A DNA stretch of 64,000 bases from Cupriavidus basilensis OR16 (GCF_000243095.1 NZ_AHJE01000003.1:179431-243430), one strand, 5' to 3'. Numbered from the stretch's first letter, positions 37,377 through 46,592 are shown. Translations and numbers: made by a program. Notes: a model not told the origin generated them from the sequence alone.

Positions 37377-37409
37377 AAGCGCTGATCCGGGCTTACCGGA
37401 TCAGCGCTT
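37377..37409. terminator. intrinsic terminator after the cysteine-rich protein gene
   Basis: AAGCGCTGATCCG (37377-37389) pairs with CGGATCAGCGCTT (37397-37409) over a 7-base loop and runs into TTTTTT (to 37413). It is 20 bp past the stop at 37356 and also faces the convergent phasin gene. Confidence 0.9.
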
Positions 37410-37551
37410 TTTTGATTCGCGCCATGGCTTCTTGCTGTTGCCTTGTGGATGGCACGGCGAACGCCATCCCTCGCCAATCCGCATGTGGATTGTCCTGCCC
37501 AGTGGTGAAATGGAATTCGAAGCTTCAGACGGGGAGCGCCGGGCGCCGGCT

Positions 37552-38107
37552 CTATTCGGCTGGCTTGGCGGGCTCCACGGCCGGCTCCACAACGTCGGCC
37601 GGTGCCGTCAGCAGCGCAGTCTTGCGCGGCGCGGCTTCGGCGGTTGCTTCCGGCGGCAGCTTGCTGCCTGGCAGGCAGGCCGCGACCCAGCCCGTCATCG
37701 CCGCGCCCATGGTGGGCAAGCCGTTGCCGTACTCCGGCAGGAAATCCCGGCCCATCAGGCACCATTGAAACGGATCCTGGCCGCCGATCGCGTCGAAATG
37801 GCGTTGGACGTCGGCGGAGAAATCCGCGTTCGCGCCAAACACGATCTCGATCAAGCTGTGGGTGTAGGCGGCAATGTGCTGCGCCATCACGTCGGCCAAC
37901 TCGGGCCGGAAGGTGGTGAAGCTGAAGGGTTGCGCAGCCGCCTCGCGCAAGTAGTCGGTGCTCTCGGCGATGAGCGTTCTTGCCGTTTGCAGGTTCAGCG
38001 CGCCGATTTTTCTGCGCCACCTGGGCCCAAGGGCTTGCCAGGCCAAAATCGATGACCGGGTAAGGCAGAGGCGCCTCGACGTGTTCAGCGTGAGAGGGGG
38101 TAGCCAT
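37552..38107 (-). pseudogene. Phasin-like PHA granule protein, one-base insertion in a homopolymer
   Basis: Starting at 38107 the protein reads MATPSHAEHVEAPLPYPVID...ASPWAQVAQK. The A5 run at ~38013 then shifts the frame, and with four A the next residues would be IGALNLQTARTLIAESTDYL. The rest runs to a stop at 37552 (~185 residues in all). The amphipathic helical middle and the Ala/Pro/Glu-rich end (PAVEPAKPAE) fit phasins, which coat polyhydroxyalkanoate granules. The assignment to phasins is by general pattern, not a strict motif. The homopolymer location suggests a sequencing error. Confidence 0.68.
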
Positions 38108-38311
38108 GAGCGTCTCCGATGTTTCATGACGACGCAACACGTCCGAAGGGATTTCGCCGGTGGCAATCGTCACTTGCTGCGCCGCAGCATCGCGCTAGTC
38201 ATCATAGGCGCAATCATCGGGGTGTCAAGGCGTGAAACGGCAGGCGCCCGCTCCGTCACATGAGGGCGGGGCGGGCATCTTGCTTGCGGGGCCGGGCGGT
38301 GGCGGGGCCGC

Positions 38312-39340
38312 TTACTCCGGCTTGACGCCCGCTTCCCGGATCACCGCGGTCCATTTCGCCAGCTCGGATTTGATGCGGGCCTGCGCCTGCGCTGGTGTGG
38401 TCCAGGTTGCGATGGCGCCTTGCTTGAGCAGGGAGGCCTTGACGTCGGGCTCGGCGAGGATCTTCTTGAGCTCGGCGTTGAGCCGGTCCACCACCGGTGC
38501 CGGGGTGCCGGCCGGGGCCACGATGCCAAACATGGAGTTGACCTCGAAGTCCTTCAGGCCCGCTTCATTGGCCGTTGGCACGTCGGGCAGCGCCGCCACC
38601 CGCTCGCTGGTGGTAACGGCGAGCGCGCGGATCTTGCCGCCTTTCACGTAGGACTGAGCCGCCGGCACGGTCTCGACCATGCTGAGCACCTGCCCGCCGA
38701 TCAGGTCGGTCATGGCGGGGCCGCTGCCTTTATAGGGCACGTGCAGCATGTCCACGCCGGCCATGCGCTTGAACATCTCGCCGGCCAGGTGCTGGGGCGA
38801 GCCGTTGCCGGCGGAGGCAAAGGTGATCGCGCCGGGCGTGGATTTTGCCAGCGCGATCAGCTGTGGCAGGCTGTTGGCCTTGACGCTGGGATTGACCACG
38901 AACACCAGCGGCACCGTGCCAACGATGGCCACCGGGGCGAAGCTTTTCTCGATGTCGTAGGAGACGCGGTTCTTGTACAGCGCCGCATTGATTGCGTGGC
39001 TGGTCAGCGCCCCCATCAGCAGGGTATAGCCGTCGGACGGCGACTTGGCGACCAGCTCCGCCCCGATATTACCGGCGGCGCCAGCCCGGTTGTCGACCAC
39101 GACCTGCTGGCCCAACGCGGTAGACAGGTGCTGCGCCAGGGTGCGGCCGATGACGTCGGTGGCACCACCCGGCGGGTAGGGCACGACGAGCCGGATTGGC
39201 TTGGTGGGATAGTCAGCGGCAGCGGCCAAGCCAGGGAAGGCGGCTGTGCCTGCCAGCAGGGCGCCGGCGAGCGCGCGGAGGATCAGATGGCGCCTGGGCG
39301 CGGAAACGCGCGTGCGCGCGGGGCGTCGAATGCCGGTCAT
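38312..39340 (-). CDS. Bug-type tripartite tricarboxylate transporter substrate-binding protein
   Basis: A 342-residue periplasmic receptor with a long signal peptide (Arg-rich n-region, cleavage after AAAA), then DYPTKPIRLVVPYPPGGATDVIG, NRAGAAGNIGAELVAKSPSDGYTLL and VPYKGSGPAMTDLIGG. Start at 39340, because the frame upstream of it lacks a signal-like sequence. It is divergent from the IlvD/Edd dehydratase gene, and a shared regulatory region lies between. It probably binds the acid or sugar acid handled by that dehydratase (inference). Confidence 0.92.
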   Translation of the reverse strand: MTGIRRPARTRVSAPRRHLILRALAGALLAGTAAFPGLAAAADYPTKPIRLVVPYPPGGATDVIGRTLAQHLSTALGQQVVVDNRAGAAGNIGAELVAKSPSDGYTLLMGALTSHAINAALYKNRVSYDIEKSFAPVAIVGTVPLVFVVNPSVKANSLPQLIALAKSTPGAITFASAGNGSPQHLAGEMFKRMAGVDMLHVPYKGSGPAMTDLIGGQVLSMVETVPAAQSYVKGGKIRALAVTTSERVAALPDVPTANEAGLKDFEVNSMFGIVAPAGTPAPVVDRLNAELKKILAEPDVKASLLKQGAIATWTTPAQAQARIKSELAKWTAVIREAGVKPE

Positions 39341-39562
39341 GGGGGAATCTCCTGCGCCGGGTTGGTATGGATGGGAAGGCACAGCACTGCTGTGCAGCGC
39401 GGGACGCCCGGCTCGTCGCCATGGCAGAGTGTAGGGGCCGTCTCTTGATAGAAGAATCAGAAGTTTTCTATCGACTGATCTGAATTTTCAATTAAAGGTG
39501 AGAGGCTTAATTTTCCGTTGCGGCGGGGCGGCAAGGCCAGATATGATACCTGTCTCGATTAT

Positions 39563-39576
39563 CAATAATATTATTG
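39563..39576. promoter_or_regulatory. 14-bp perfect palindrome upstream of the dehydratase gene
   Basis: CAATAATATTATTG is a perfect palindrome directly before the ribosome site (GGAG, 39576-39579) of the dehydratase gene. It is very A/T-rich in a GC-rich region. FadR-type GntR regulators bind short palindromes of this kind, and a GntR/FCD gene is the last gene of the operon, so autoregulation is likely. Translation block by an overlapping bound repressor is possible. Confidence 0.55.
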
Positions 39577-39584
39577 GAGATATG

Positions 39585-41026
39585 TATGGCCGGCTCCCAC
39601 GATTCCCCTAAGGACCCTTCTGCCTCGGCACAGGCCGGCCAGGACACCTTCGAGCCGGCGCAAGACGCCGAGAGCGGCCTGGGCAAGGGCCTGACCAACT
39701 ATGGCGACAAAGGCTTTTCGTTGTTCCTGCGCAAGGCCTTTATCAAGGCCCGTCAAGCGCGGGGTCATGCTGGCGGGCGGCCTGCCGGTGGACTTTCCCA
39801 CCATCTCCGTGCATGAGAGCTTCTCGGCACCCACCAGCATGTACCTGCGCAACCTCATGTCGATGGACACCGAGGAAATGATCCGCGCGCAGCCCATGGA
39901 CGCCGTGGTGCTGATTGGCGGCTGCGACAAGACCGTGCCCGCGCAACTGATGGGAGCGGCCTCAGCCGGTGTGCCGGCGATCCAGTTGGTCACTGGCTCC
40001 ATGCTGACCGGATCGCATCGCGGCGAGCGCGTGGGCGCGTGCACCGATTGCCGCCGCTACTGGGGCCGCTACCGCGCCGAGGAGATCGACGCGCCCGAGA
40101 TCGCCGACGTGAATAACCAGCTGGTTGCCAGCGTGGGCACCTGCTCGGTGATGGGCACCGCCAGCACCATGGCCTGCCTCACCGAGGCGCTCGGCATGAT
40201 GGTGGCCGGCGGCGCATCGGCCCCGGCGGTCACGGCCGACCGCGTGCGGGTAGCCGAGCGCACCGGCACCACCGCCGTGGCCATGGCCCGCTCCGGCCTG
40301 ACGCCGGACCGCATCCTTACCGGCCACGCGATCGAAAATGCCATCCGCGTGCTGCTGGCCATCGGCGGGTCCACCAACGGCATCGTGCACCTGACCGCCA
40401 TCGCCGGTCGGCTGGGCATCGACATCGACCTGGCGGGGCTGGATCGCATGAGCCGCGAAACGCCGGTACTGGTGGACCTGAAGCCCTCGGGCCAGCACTA
40501 CATGGAAGACTTCCACGCGGCGGGCGGCATGCCTGCGCTGCTGCGCGAGCTGCGTCCGCTGCTGCATCTCGATACGCTCACGGTCTCTGGCCGCACGCTG
40601 GGCGAGGAACTGGACGCCGCGCCCGCGCCTTTCGCGCAGGATGTGATTCGTCCGTTCGACGCACCGATCTATCCCGTAGGCGGCCTGGCCGTGCTGCGCG
40701 GCAACCTCTCGGACGGCCGCATGAGCGGGACCGCGGCCGGCACCATCGTGCTGCACGTAACGCCGGAAGCCGCCATCGGCGGCCCGCTGGCGCACGTGCG
40801 CAACGGCGACCGCATCCGCCTGTCGGTGGCGCGGCGCGAGATCTCCCTGCTGATCGACGACGCAGAGCTGGCCCGCCGCGCCGCCGAGCACCAGGTGGTG
40901 CGCCCTTCTGCCGAGCGCGGTTACCGCAAGCTGTTCCTGGCCACGGTGACGCAGGCCGACCAAGGGGTGGACTTCGATTTCCTGCGCGCCGCGCAGACCC
41001 ACCAAACCGTGCCGCGCAAGTCCTGA
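39585..41026 (+). pseudogene. IlvD/Edd family dehydratase (sugar-acid type), two deletions
   Basis: The N-terminal ~58 residues (FSLFLRKAFIKA) are followed at ~39757 by a frame change into VKRGVMLAGGLPVDFPTISVHE. About 35-40 residues are missing, including the first iron-sulfur cysteine region (NPCHGN in relatives). Further on, the fold is conserved (IGGCDKTVPAQLMGA, CSVMGTASTMAC, GGSTNGIVHL). At ~40710 LRGNL joins directly to SDGRMSGTAAGT, where relatives have ~75 residues between (an in-frame loss). The enzyme family dehydrates sugar acids such as arabonate or gluconate. As written, neither the cluster site nor the C-terminal domain is complete. Confidence 0.85.
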
Positions 41027-41036
41027 GCACCCTGCC

Positions 41037-41759
41037 ATGGATCGACCAACCCGTGCCGGAACGCGCGCACAAGCGGCGGATAGCATGCAGGACGATGCCG
41101 GCGGCGGCGCAAGCGCCATGCTGGCGGCCGCCGCGATCCTCGAGGAAGACATCGTCTTTGGCTCGCTGAGTCCGCGCGAGCGCCTGGTCGAGGACGACCT
41201 GATGGCCCGCTTCAACCTCAAGCGCCATGTGGTACGCCAACTGTTGGCCACGCTCGAAGGCATGGGCGTGGTCGAGCGTAAGCGCAACGTTGGCGCGGTG
41301 GTGCGCGCCTTTCCCGCGCGCGAGGTGATGGAACTGTACGCACTGCGCGAAGTGCTGGAAACGCACGCCGCGAGCCTGATCGCACTGCCGGTGCCGGCGG
41401 CGCGCCTGCAGGCCCTGGTTGCCGTTCAGCAGGAGCACGACGTTGCGGTGGCCGCAGGCGATGCGCGTGCGGTGTTTCGCATCAACCAGCGCTTTCACCG
41501 GGAATTCTTCGCCCTGGTCGACAATGCGGTGCTGCGGCAGGCCATCGAGGAATACGCGCGCCGAGCCCATCCGATCCGCTTCGGCTCGCTGGCCGCGGCG
41601 GGCTATCGCGAGCGAGCCAGGCAGGAGCATTGGGCCATGATCGAGGCCTTGCGCGAGGGACGGCGCGAGGACCTGGTCGCGCTATGCCGTAGCCATCTGC
41701 TGCCGTCGCGCGATGCTTACCTCGCGGCGGAACGGGAGCGTGCCGGAGGGCCTGCTTAG
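41037..41759 (+). CDS. GntR family regulator (FCD effector domain)
   Basis: A 240-residue regulator with an N-terminal winged helix (LSPRERLVEDDLMARFNLKR, then GMGVVERKRNVGAVV) and a helical FCD domain carrying the metal/ligand positions (FHREFFALVDN and the later QEHWAMIEAL). It is the second gene of the dehydratase operon (10-bp gap) and probably senses the sugar acid. The palindrome at 39563-39576 is its likely site. Confidence 0.9.
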   Translation: MDRPTRAGTRAQAADSMQDDAGGGASAMLAAAAILEEDIVFGSLSPRERLVEDDLMARFNLKRHVVRQLLATLEGMGVVERKRNVGAVVRAFPAREVMELYALREVLETHAASLIALPVPAARLQALVAVQQEHDVAVAAGDARAVFRINQRFHREFFALVDNAVLRQAIEEYARRAHPIRFGSLAAAGYRERARQEHWAMIEALREGRREDLVALCRSHLLPSRDAYLAAERERAGGPA

Positions 41760-41955
41760 TGCATTACATTATTTGTCTCCCGGGCAGGGTTAATGGAAAT
41801 ATTGGGAGGGTCAATACGCCGCTCGAGGGGAAACTTGAAATCGCTTCCCGGATGTTTAGCCGCGCGAGGCTGCATTTGCGCGTTGTAGCAGGGATATTGG
41901 CCGGCGGGCCGTGCTAAAATCCGGCCTTTCTGAAGATTGTCGGTCCGCAAAAAAG

Positions 41956-43572
41956 ATGTCAGCGCAACCGCGTAAGCCGCTTCCGGAGCGCGCGCCCAAA
42001 ATGGGGCTGAGTGGTTTGATCCTGCTCCTGGCCCTGGGGTCGGTCCTGCTGACCATGGCCAATACGCTGTACTCCAGTTACCGCGTGCAGCATGACCTGC
42101 TGATCCGGAATACGCTGGAAGCCAACCGCGTCTATGCGGCAAAGCTGGCGGAGTCCACGGAAACCCATCTCGACAGCACCATGCAGCAACTGGCGTACAG
42201 CGCCAGCGTGCTCGCCTCGGACATGGATGATCCAGCCCACGTGAGTGAGGAGGCGGAGCGCCTGCGCTTGCAGACCAAGAGCCTGAACTCGGTTGCCATC
42301 GTCCGCGAGGACGGCATGGTGCTTGCGGTGTCGCCGGCGGCCCTGCGCCGGGCCGGATCGAGCGTGAAGACAGATTGGGGGCATAAACTCCTGATTACCC
42401 GCACCCCGGCAATCAGCGAGCCTTTCACCTCGGCCGGTGGGAGGCTCATTATCTTTATTTCCCATCCAATCATTAATTCGGCAGGCAGGCTGCTTGGTTA
42501 TGTTGGGGGTACGATTTATCTTAATTCCAAGAACCTGCTGCATCAGATTCTCGATAGCCATTATTATCGGGATAGCTCTTATGTCTACGTGGTGGACCGT
42601 CAAGGCACGGTGATTTTTCATCCGGACGGTTCCCATGTCGGCAAGTCGATTTGCAAGAATGCAGTCATACTGGCGGTAACCGGCGGTGCAGCGGGCGCGC
42701 GGCAGATCGTGAACCAGAATGGCGTCGAGATGCTTGCCGGCTATGCACCGATCGCGTCCACGGGATGGGGCATCGTGGCGCAGAGATCCACGCAAGCCAC
42801 GCTGGCCGGCCTGAATGACCTGGCGCTGGTGACGTTCGGCAACAGCATTCCCTTCCTGCTCCTGTCGCTGGTCTTTATCTTGTGGTTTTCCCGCTGGATC
42901 TCGCGGCCGCTGGGGCGGTTGGCCGATGACGCCCGAATGGGGGCCACGGCTGAGGGGATCGCGCGCATTGAGCGGATCCAGGCCAGGTATGTCGAAGCCG
43001 ACCGCCTCAAGAAAGCGCTGCTGCGGGGCATGAGCCTGACCAGCAGCAAGCTGGACCGGCTTAACCATGAAACCATTACCGACGCGCTGACGGGTTTGCG
43101 CAATCGCCGCGGGCTGGACAATGCGCTCGGCCTGTACGAGCTTGGCGGGCAGTCCTTTGCCGTCATCACGCTCGACGTGGACCACTTCAAGTCGATCAAT
43201 GACCGCTACGGGCACGATGTCGGCGACGAGGTGCTGAAGCACATCGCTGGCCTGATGCGGGCCGGCTCCCGGGGCGGCGACATGATATGCCGCAGCGGCG
43301 GGGAGGAGTTCGTCATCCTGCTGCCCGGCACGACCGTGGAGAATGCGTTCCTGATCGCGGAGCGTTTGCGTGAGGCCGTGGAAAAGATGCCTAACCCCAG
43401 CGGTGGCGTCGTGACGGCGTCGCTTGGCGTCGCGCATTTTCCTTCGTCGGCGGAGCTGGTTGGCGAGGTGCTGAAAAAGTCGGATATCGCGCTCTATCAG
43501 GCTAAGCGCAACGGACGCAACAACACGGTCCGCTACCAGCAGGAACCGGCCGTCCCGGCGGATGCACCCTGA
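41956..43572 (+). CDS. Cache-sensor diguanylate cyclase
   Basis: A 538-residue protein: one membrane span (~17-38), a periplasmic double-Cache type sensor (~40-290, with YVVDRQGTVIFHPD and GYAPIASTGWGIV), a second span (LVTFGNSIPFLLLSLVFIL), a HAMP-like segment, and a GGDEF domain (VDHFKSINDRYGHDVGDEVL, RSGGEEFVILL). RGGD lies exactly five residues before the GGEEF motif, so the inhibitory I-site is present. The start at 41956 is preferred to an upstream in-frame one at 41911. It turns on c-di-GMP synthesis on binding a small external ligand (family inference). Confidence 0.92.
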   Translation: MSAQPRKPLPERAPKMGLSGLILLLALGSVLLTMANTLYSSYRVQHDLLIRNTLEANRVYAAKLAESTETHLDSTMQQLAYSASVLASDMDDPAHVSEEAERLRLQTKSLNSVAIVREDGMVLAVSPAALRRAGSSVKTDWGHKLLITRTPAISEPFTSAGGRLIIFISHPIINSAGRLLGYVGGTIYLNSKNLLHQILDSHYYRDSSYVYVVDRQGTVIFHPDGSHVGKSICKNAVILAVTGGAAGARQIVNQNGVEMLAGYAPIASTGWGIVAQRSTQATLAGLNDLALVTFGNSIPFLLLSLVFILWFSRWISRPLGRLADDARMGATAEGIARIERIQARYVEADRLKKALLRGMSLTSSKLDRLNHETITDALTGLRNRRGLDNALGLYELGGQSFAVITLDVDHFKSINDRYGHDVGDEVLKHIAGLMRAGSRGGDMICRSGGEEFVILLPGTTVENAFLIAERLREAVEKMPNPSGGVVTASLGVAHFPSSAELVGEVLKKSDIALYQAKRNGRNNTVRYQQEPAVPADAP

Positions 43573-43662
43573 CCGCGCCCGCGGGGGAGCGCCGGGGCGA
43601 TGGCTGCCGGCGCCGAACAACCCGCGATATCGCGCGCGCTTGCAAGCCTAGTGCGTTCCTTG

Positions 43663-43691
43663 CTTACCGCTTACCTACCGCTTACCTACCG
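43663..43691. repeat. 11-bp tandem repeat
   Basis: CTTACCTACCG occurs twice in tandem (43670-43680 and 43681-43691), preceded by the partial unit CTTACCG. It lies in the short gap between convergent genes. No function is seen. Confidence 0.6.
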
Positions 43692-43711
43692 CGAGGCCGC
43701 TTCGCGCTCGC

Positions 43712-44638
43712 TCATCCAGGTTCGGCCACGCTGCCACCGGCTTCGGCCAGGTGGGCGCGCAGCACGCCGACCAGCGCCGCCGCCGCGGGCGACAGGCTGC
43801 GGTTGCGCGCCGTCACCAGCCCGATCGAGCGCTCCGTCACGGGGGCGGTGAGCAAGCGCTCGACGATGCCGGCCTGGCGCACCGTCCCGGCCGCGATTTC
43901 CGGCAGCGCCGCTACGCCGAAGCCGCATTCGACCATGGCCGCGATGGTGGCCAGGTGCTCGGCCTCGAACACCGGCTGGAAGCGGATGCGGTTCTGCAGG
44001 AATGCCCATTCGGCATACTGGCGCACGCTGCTGGGGTGTGTCATGGAAACATGCGCGGCCTCAACCGTATCGGCCCAGCGCACCGGTCCCTTGCCGTGGG
44101 CCAGCGGGTGCTCGCTGGGAATCAGCAGCACGAAGCGGTCGGACATCATCGGGTCGTAGTGCAGGTCCGCCTGTTGCGGGTCGGCCGCGGTCAGCGCGAA
44201 GTCCACCTCGCCCGCGCGCACCAGGTCAAAGGCCGGCCCGGAGAGCGTGTCGAAGACCTTGAGCGTGACCTTGGGGTGCTCCCGCCGGTAGGCCATCAGC
44301 ACCCGCGGCAGCAGGCGGGCGGCCAGCGAGGGCAGGGCGGCCACCGCCACGTGGCCGCGTTCGGCGCTGGCAATGCCGCTCACGGCGTCGATGGCGTCAC
44401 GAAAGGCGGCCTGCAGGATCGCTGCCTGCTGCATGAAGACCTCGCCCGCCGCCGTCAGCCGCACGGTGCGGGTGGTGCGGTCGAACAGCCGCACGCCGAG
44501 GGACTCCTCGATGCGCAGGATCTGGGTGGACAGCGCCGACTGCGACAGGTGCAATTGCCCCGCCGCCTGGCGGAAGTTCAGGGTCCGGCCGAGCACCAGG
44601 GTGGTCTCGACATCGCGCATCGACAGGTTGATTTTCAC
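43712..44638 (-). CDS. LysR family transcriptional regulator
   Basis: A 308-residue LysR protein with the N-terminal winged helix (TLNFRQAAGQLHLSQSALSTQI, then LGVRLFDRTTRTVRLT) and a substrate-binding domain. It is divergent from the dehydrogenase-BKACE operon, the classic arrangement for an activator of that operon. The coinducer is unknown. Confidence 0.93.
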   Translation of the reverse strand: MKINLSMRDVETTLVLGRTLNFRQAAGQLHLSQSALSTQILRIEESLGVRLFDRTTRTVRLTAAGEVFMQQAAILQAAFRDAIDAVSGIASAERGHVAVAALPSLAARLLPRVLMAYRREHPKVTLKVFDTLSGPAFDLVRAGEVDFALTAADPQQADLHYDPMMSDRFVLLIPSEHPLAHGKGPVRWADTVEAAHVSMTHPSSVRQYAEWAFLQNRIRFQPVFEAEHLATIAAMVECGFGVAALPEIAAGTVRQAGIVERLLTAPVTERSIGLVTARNRSLSPAAAALVGVLRAHLAEAGGSVAEPG

Positions 44639-44647
44639 GGCAGGACT

Positions 44648-44703
44648 CGTGGATTGATCTCATTAATCGATCATTCTATCCAGAAAATCTGATTCATCAA
44701 TCA
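44648..44703. promoter_or_regulatory. putative LysR operator region
   Basis: A/T-rich DNA just upstream of the lysR start carries TGATT-CATC-AATCA (44690-44703), a perfect 5-bp inverted repeat. ATTGAT and ATTAAT/GATCA elements lie ~40 bp to the left. LysR proteins bind such interrupted dyads between divergent genes. The promoter elements are not resolved. Confidence 0.4.
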
Positions 44704-44845
44704 AAGCGGCTTGTCTACACTCATGCTCAATCCCGCTGAATCCGGGCCGTGACGCAGCGCGAGCGACGTTTTCGCCATTTTTGATGCGCGCCCGGTTCAG
44801 CCGCCCAACGACAACGCCAGACAGTACAAAGGCACTGCCCACGCC

Positions 44846-45766
44846 GTGGTGGTAGGTGGCGGCACCATGGGCGCCGACGTGGCCGTGGTGCTCACCCGTG
44901 CGCACTGCCGCACTACCGTGGTCGAGCCCGACGCGCAACGCGCAGGCGCGGTGACGGCGAGGGTCGCGGCCAATCTCGCGGCGATCGGCCCGGCAGCCGA
45001 GGCAGGCCTGGCGGGATTGACCGTAGCCGCCGGGCTCGACGCGCTCGACTGGGGCACCGTCGACCTGGTGATCGAATGCATCCCCGAGCGGCTCGACATC
45101 AAGCGCGCGCTGTTTGCCGACCTGGCGGCACGTGCGCGCCCGGACGCCATCCTCGCCAGCAATAGCTCGAGTTTCCCGATCAGCGCCATCGGCGCTGGCC
45201 TGCCCACCGCCGAGCGCATGCTCGGCCTGCATTTCTTCATGCCGGCGCACCTGGTGCCGCTGGTGGAGGTGGTGCTGGGCGAGGGCAGCGCCGAGGCCGG
45301 CGCAGATGCCTTGATCGCTTTCATGCGCCGTTGCGGCATGGTGCCGGTCAAGGTGAAGAAGGACCTGCCAGGCTTTCTCGCCAACCGCCTGCAGCACGCC
45401 TTGTCGCGCGAAGCGTTCGACCTGATCGACCGCGGCATCGCCTCGCCCGAGGATGTGGATGCGGCGGTGCGCTTTGGCTTCGGCTTCCGCTTCCTGGCCG
45501 CCGGGCCGGTCATGCAGCGCGACCACGCCGGCATCGATGTGCACGCGGCGGCCGGAGCCACCATGTATCCCACGTTCAACAATGCGTCGGAACCGGCCCG
45601 CTGCCTGACCGAGCGCGCGGCGGACGGCCGCCACGGCATGAAGAGCGGCGAAGGCTTCTATCGCTGGACGCCCGAGGCCATCGCCGTGGAGCGCGAGCGC
45701 TATGATCGGCTGTTGCGCGCGGGACTTGACCTGATCGCGCCGGAACTGCCCAAGATCGAACCCTGA
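44846..45766 (+). CDS. 3-hydroxyacyl-CoA / L-carnitine dehydrogenase-like NAD-dependent enzyme, 5' end uncertain
   Basis: A 306-residue protein: Rossmann loop VVVGGGTMGADVAVVLTRA, the substrate motifs ECIPERLDIKR, SNSSSFPIS and HFFMPAHLVPLVEVV, and the C-terminal 3HCDH domain (DLPGFLANRLQHAL, GMKSGEGFYRW). The GTG at 44846 begins inside the dinucleotide loop, a few residues too late for the family. An ATG at 44784 opens a plausible leader (MRARFSRPTTTPDSTK) in a different frame, so one base may be missing near 44840. Next to a BKACE gene, it may oxidise a beta-hydroxy acid such as carnitine to the beta-keto form (inference). Confidence 0.8.
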   Translation: MVVGGGTMGADVAVVLTRAHCRTTVVEPDAQRAGAVTARVAANLAAIGPAAEAGLAGLTVAAGLDALDWGTVDLVIECIPERLDIKRALFADLAARARPDAILASNSSSFPISAIGAGLPTAERMLGLHFFMPAHLVPLVEVVLGEGSAEAGADALIAFMRRCGMVPVKVKKDLPGFLANRLQHALSREAFDLIDRGIASPEDVDAAVRFGFGFRFLAAGPVMQRDHAGIDVHAAAGATMYPTFNNASEPARCLTERAADGRHGMKSGEGFYRWTPEAIAVERERYDRLLRAGLDLIAPELPKIEP

Positions 45767-45826
45767 ACCCAACAAGATCGCAAGATCGCAAGCTCACCAG
45801 AGCACCAGGAACATCAAGAGCGCAAT

Positions 45827-46380
45827 ATGAGTGAACACACCTTGCTGGCGGAATCGCCGCTGATCATTACCGTCGCGCCCAACGGCGCCTACAAGACTGC
45901 CAAGGACCACCAGGCCGTGCCGCTGACCGCGGCGGCGCTGGCGGCCGATGCGCGTGCCTGCCTGGAAGCCGGCGCGGCCATGATGCACATGCACGTGCGT
46001 CAGCCCGACGGCCGTCATTCCCTGGATGCGCAGATCTATCGCGAAGCGCTTGCCGTCGTGAAGAAAGAAGTGGGCAACGCCTTGCTGGTCCAGGTGACGA
46101 GCGAAGCTGCGGGCATCTACCGCTCGGCCGAGCAGATCGCCATGGTGCGAGAGCTGCGCCCGGAGGCAGTCTCCATCGGGCTGCGCGAGATCGCCGTGCC
46201 GGACATTGCTTTGGCGGGCATGTGCGGGTCGGCTTCGAGAACAACCTGATGCTGCGCGACGGCAGCACCGCGCCAGGCAACGCGGCACTCGTCTGGCAGG
46301 CGGCCGAAGGCGCACGCACGCTTGGGCGCCCGCTAGCTTCGGCCGACGAGGCCAGGCAGATCTACAGCGAGATCCGCTGA
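45827..46380 (+). pseudogene. BKACE family (DUF849) beta-keto acid cleavage enzyme, internal deletion
   Basis: The N-terminal half is intact, with the zinc ligands MHMHVRQPDGRHS, to SIGLREIAVPDIA. The frame changes at ~46207, and the C-terminus HVRVGFENNLMLRDGS...ARQIYSEIR reads in another frame. BKACE proteins have ~280-310 residues, whereas the pieces here give ~185, so about 110-130 residues including half of the TIM barrel are missing. The family cleaves beta-keto acids with acetyl-CoA, for example 3-dehydrocarnitine or 3-keto-5-aminohexanoate. The upstream dehydrogenase would supply the keto acid. Confidence 0.83.
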
Positions 46381-46390
46381 ACGGCGGCGC

Positions 46391-46592
46391 TCACGCACCG
46401 TCGCTGAAGGTGTCGCGGGCGCCGTTGCGAGCGCCGTCGGTGAACGGGTCCCGCGCACCGGCGCGCGCGCCGTCGGTGAACGGATCGGAGATACGGATCG
46501 ACGCTGCGCGGGGCGGCGCTGGCGAGGCTGGCGACACCGCCAAGGGTGGCGGCCAGTGCGGTGGCGAGCAGGGCTTGCTTGAGAGTACGCAT
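46391..46592 (-). pseudogene. Small exported protein with DPFTDGAR repeats, frame break
   Basis: The start at 46592 (MRTLKQALLATALAATLGG, signal peptide to ASAAP) leads into RSVDPY. The C-terminal part reads in another frame as SDPFTDGARAGARDPFTDGA followed by RNGARDTFSDGA and stop. The repeat unit D-P/T-F-T/S-D-G-A-R occurs three times, and the N-terminal VDPY may be the start of another. One unit or part of it is probably lost. A CopR-type box lies 93 bp upstream of the start (46685-46702), so copper induction is likely. The function is unknown. The acidic repeats may bind metal or cell-wall material. Confidence 0.7.

Noticed and set aside
43663..43691. 11-bp repeats as part of a CRISPR array or phase-variable promoter
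   Set aside because: There are only two full units without spacers, and no promoter elements lie at the repeat.
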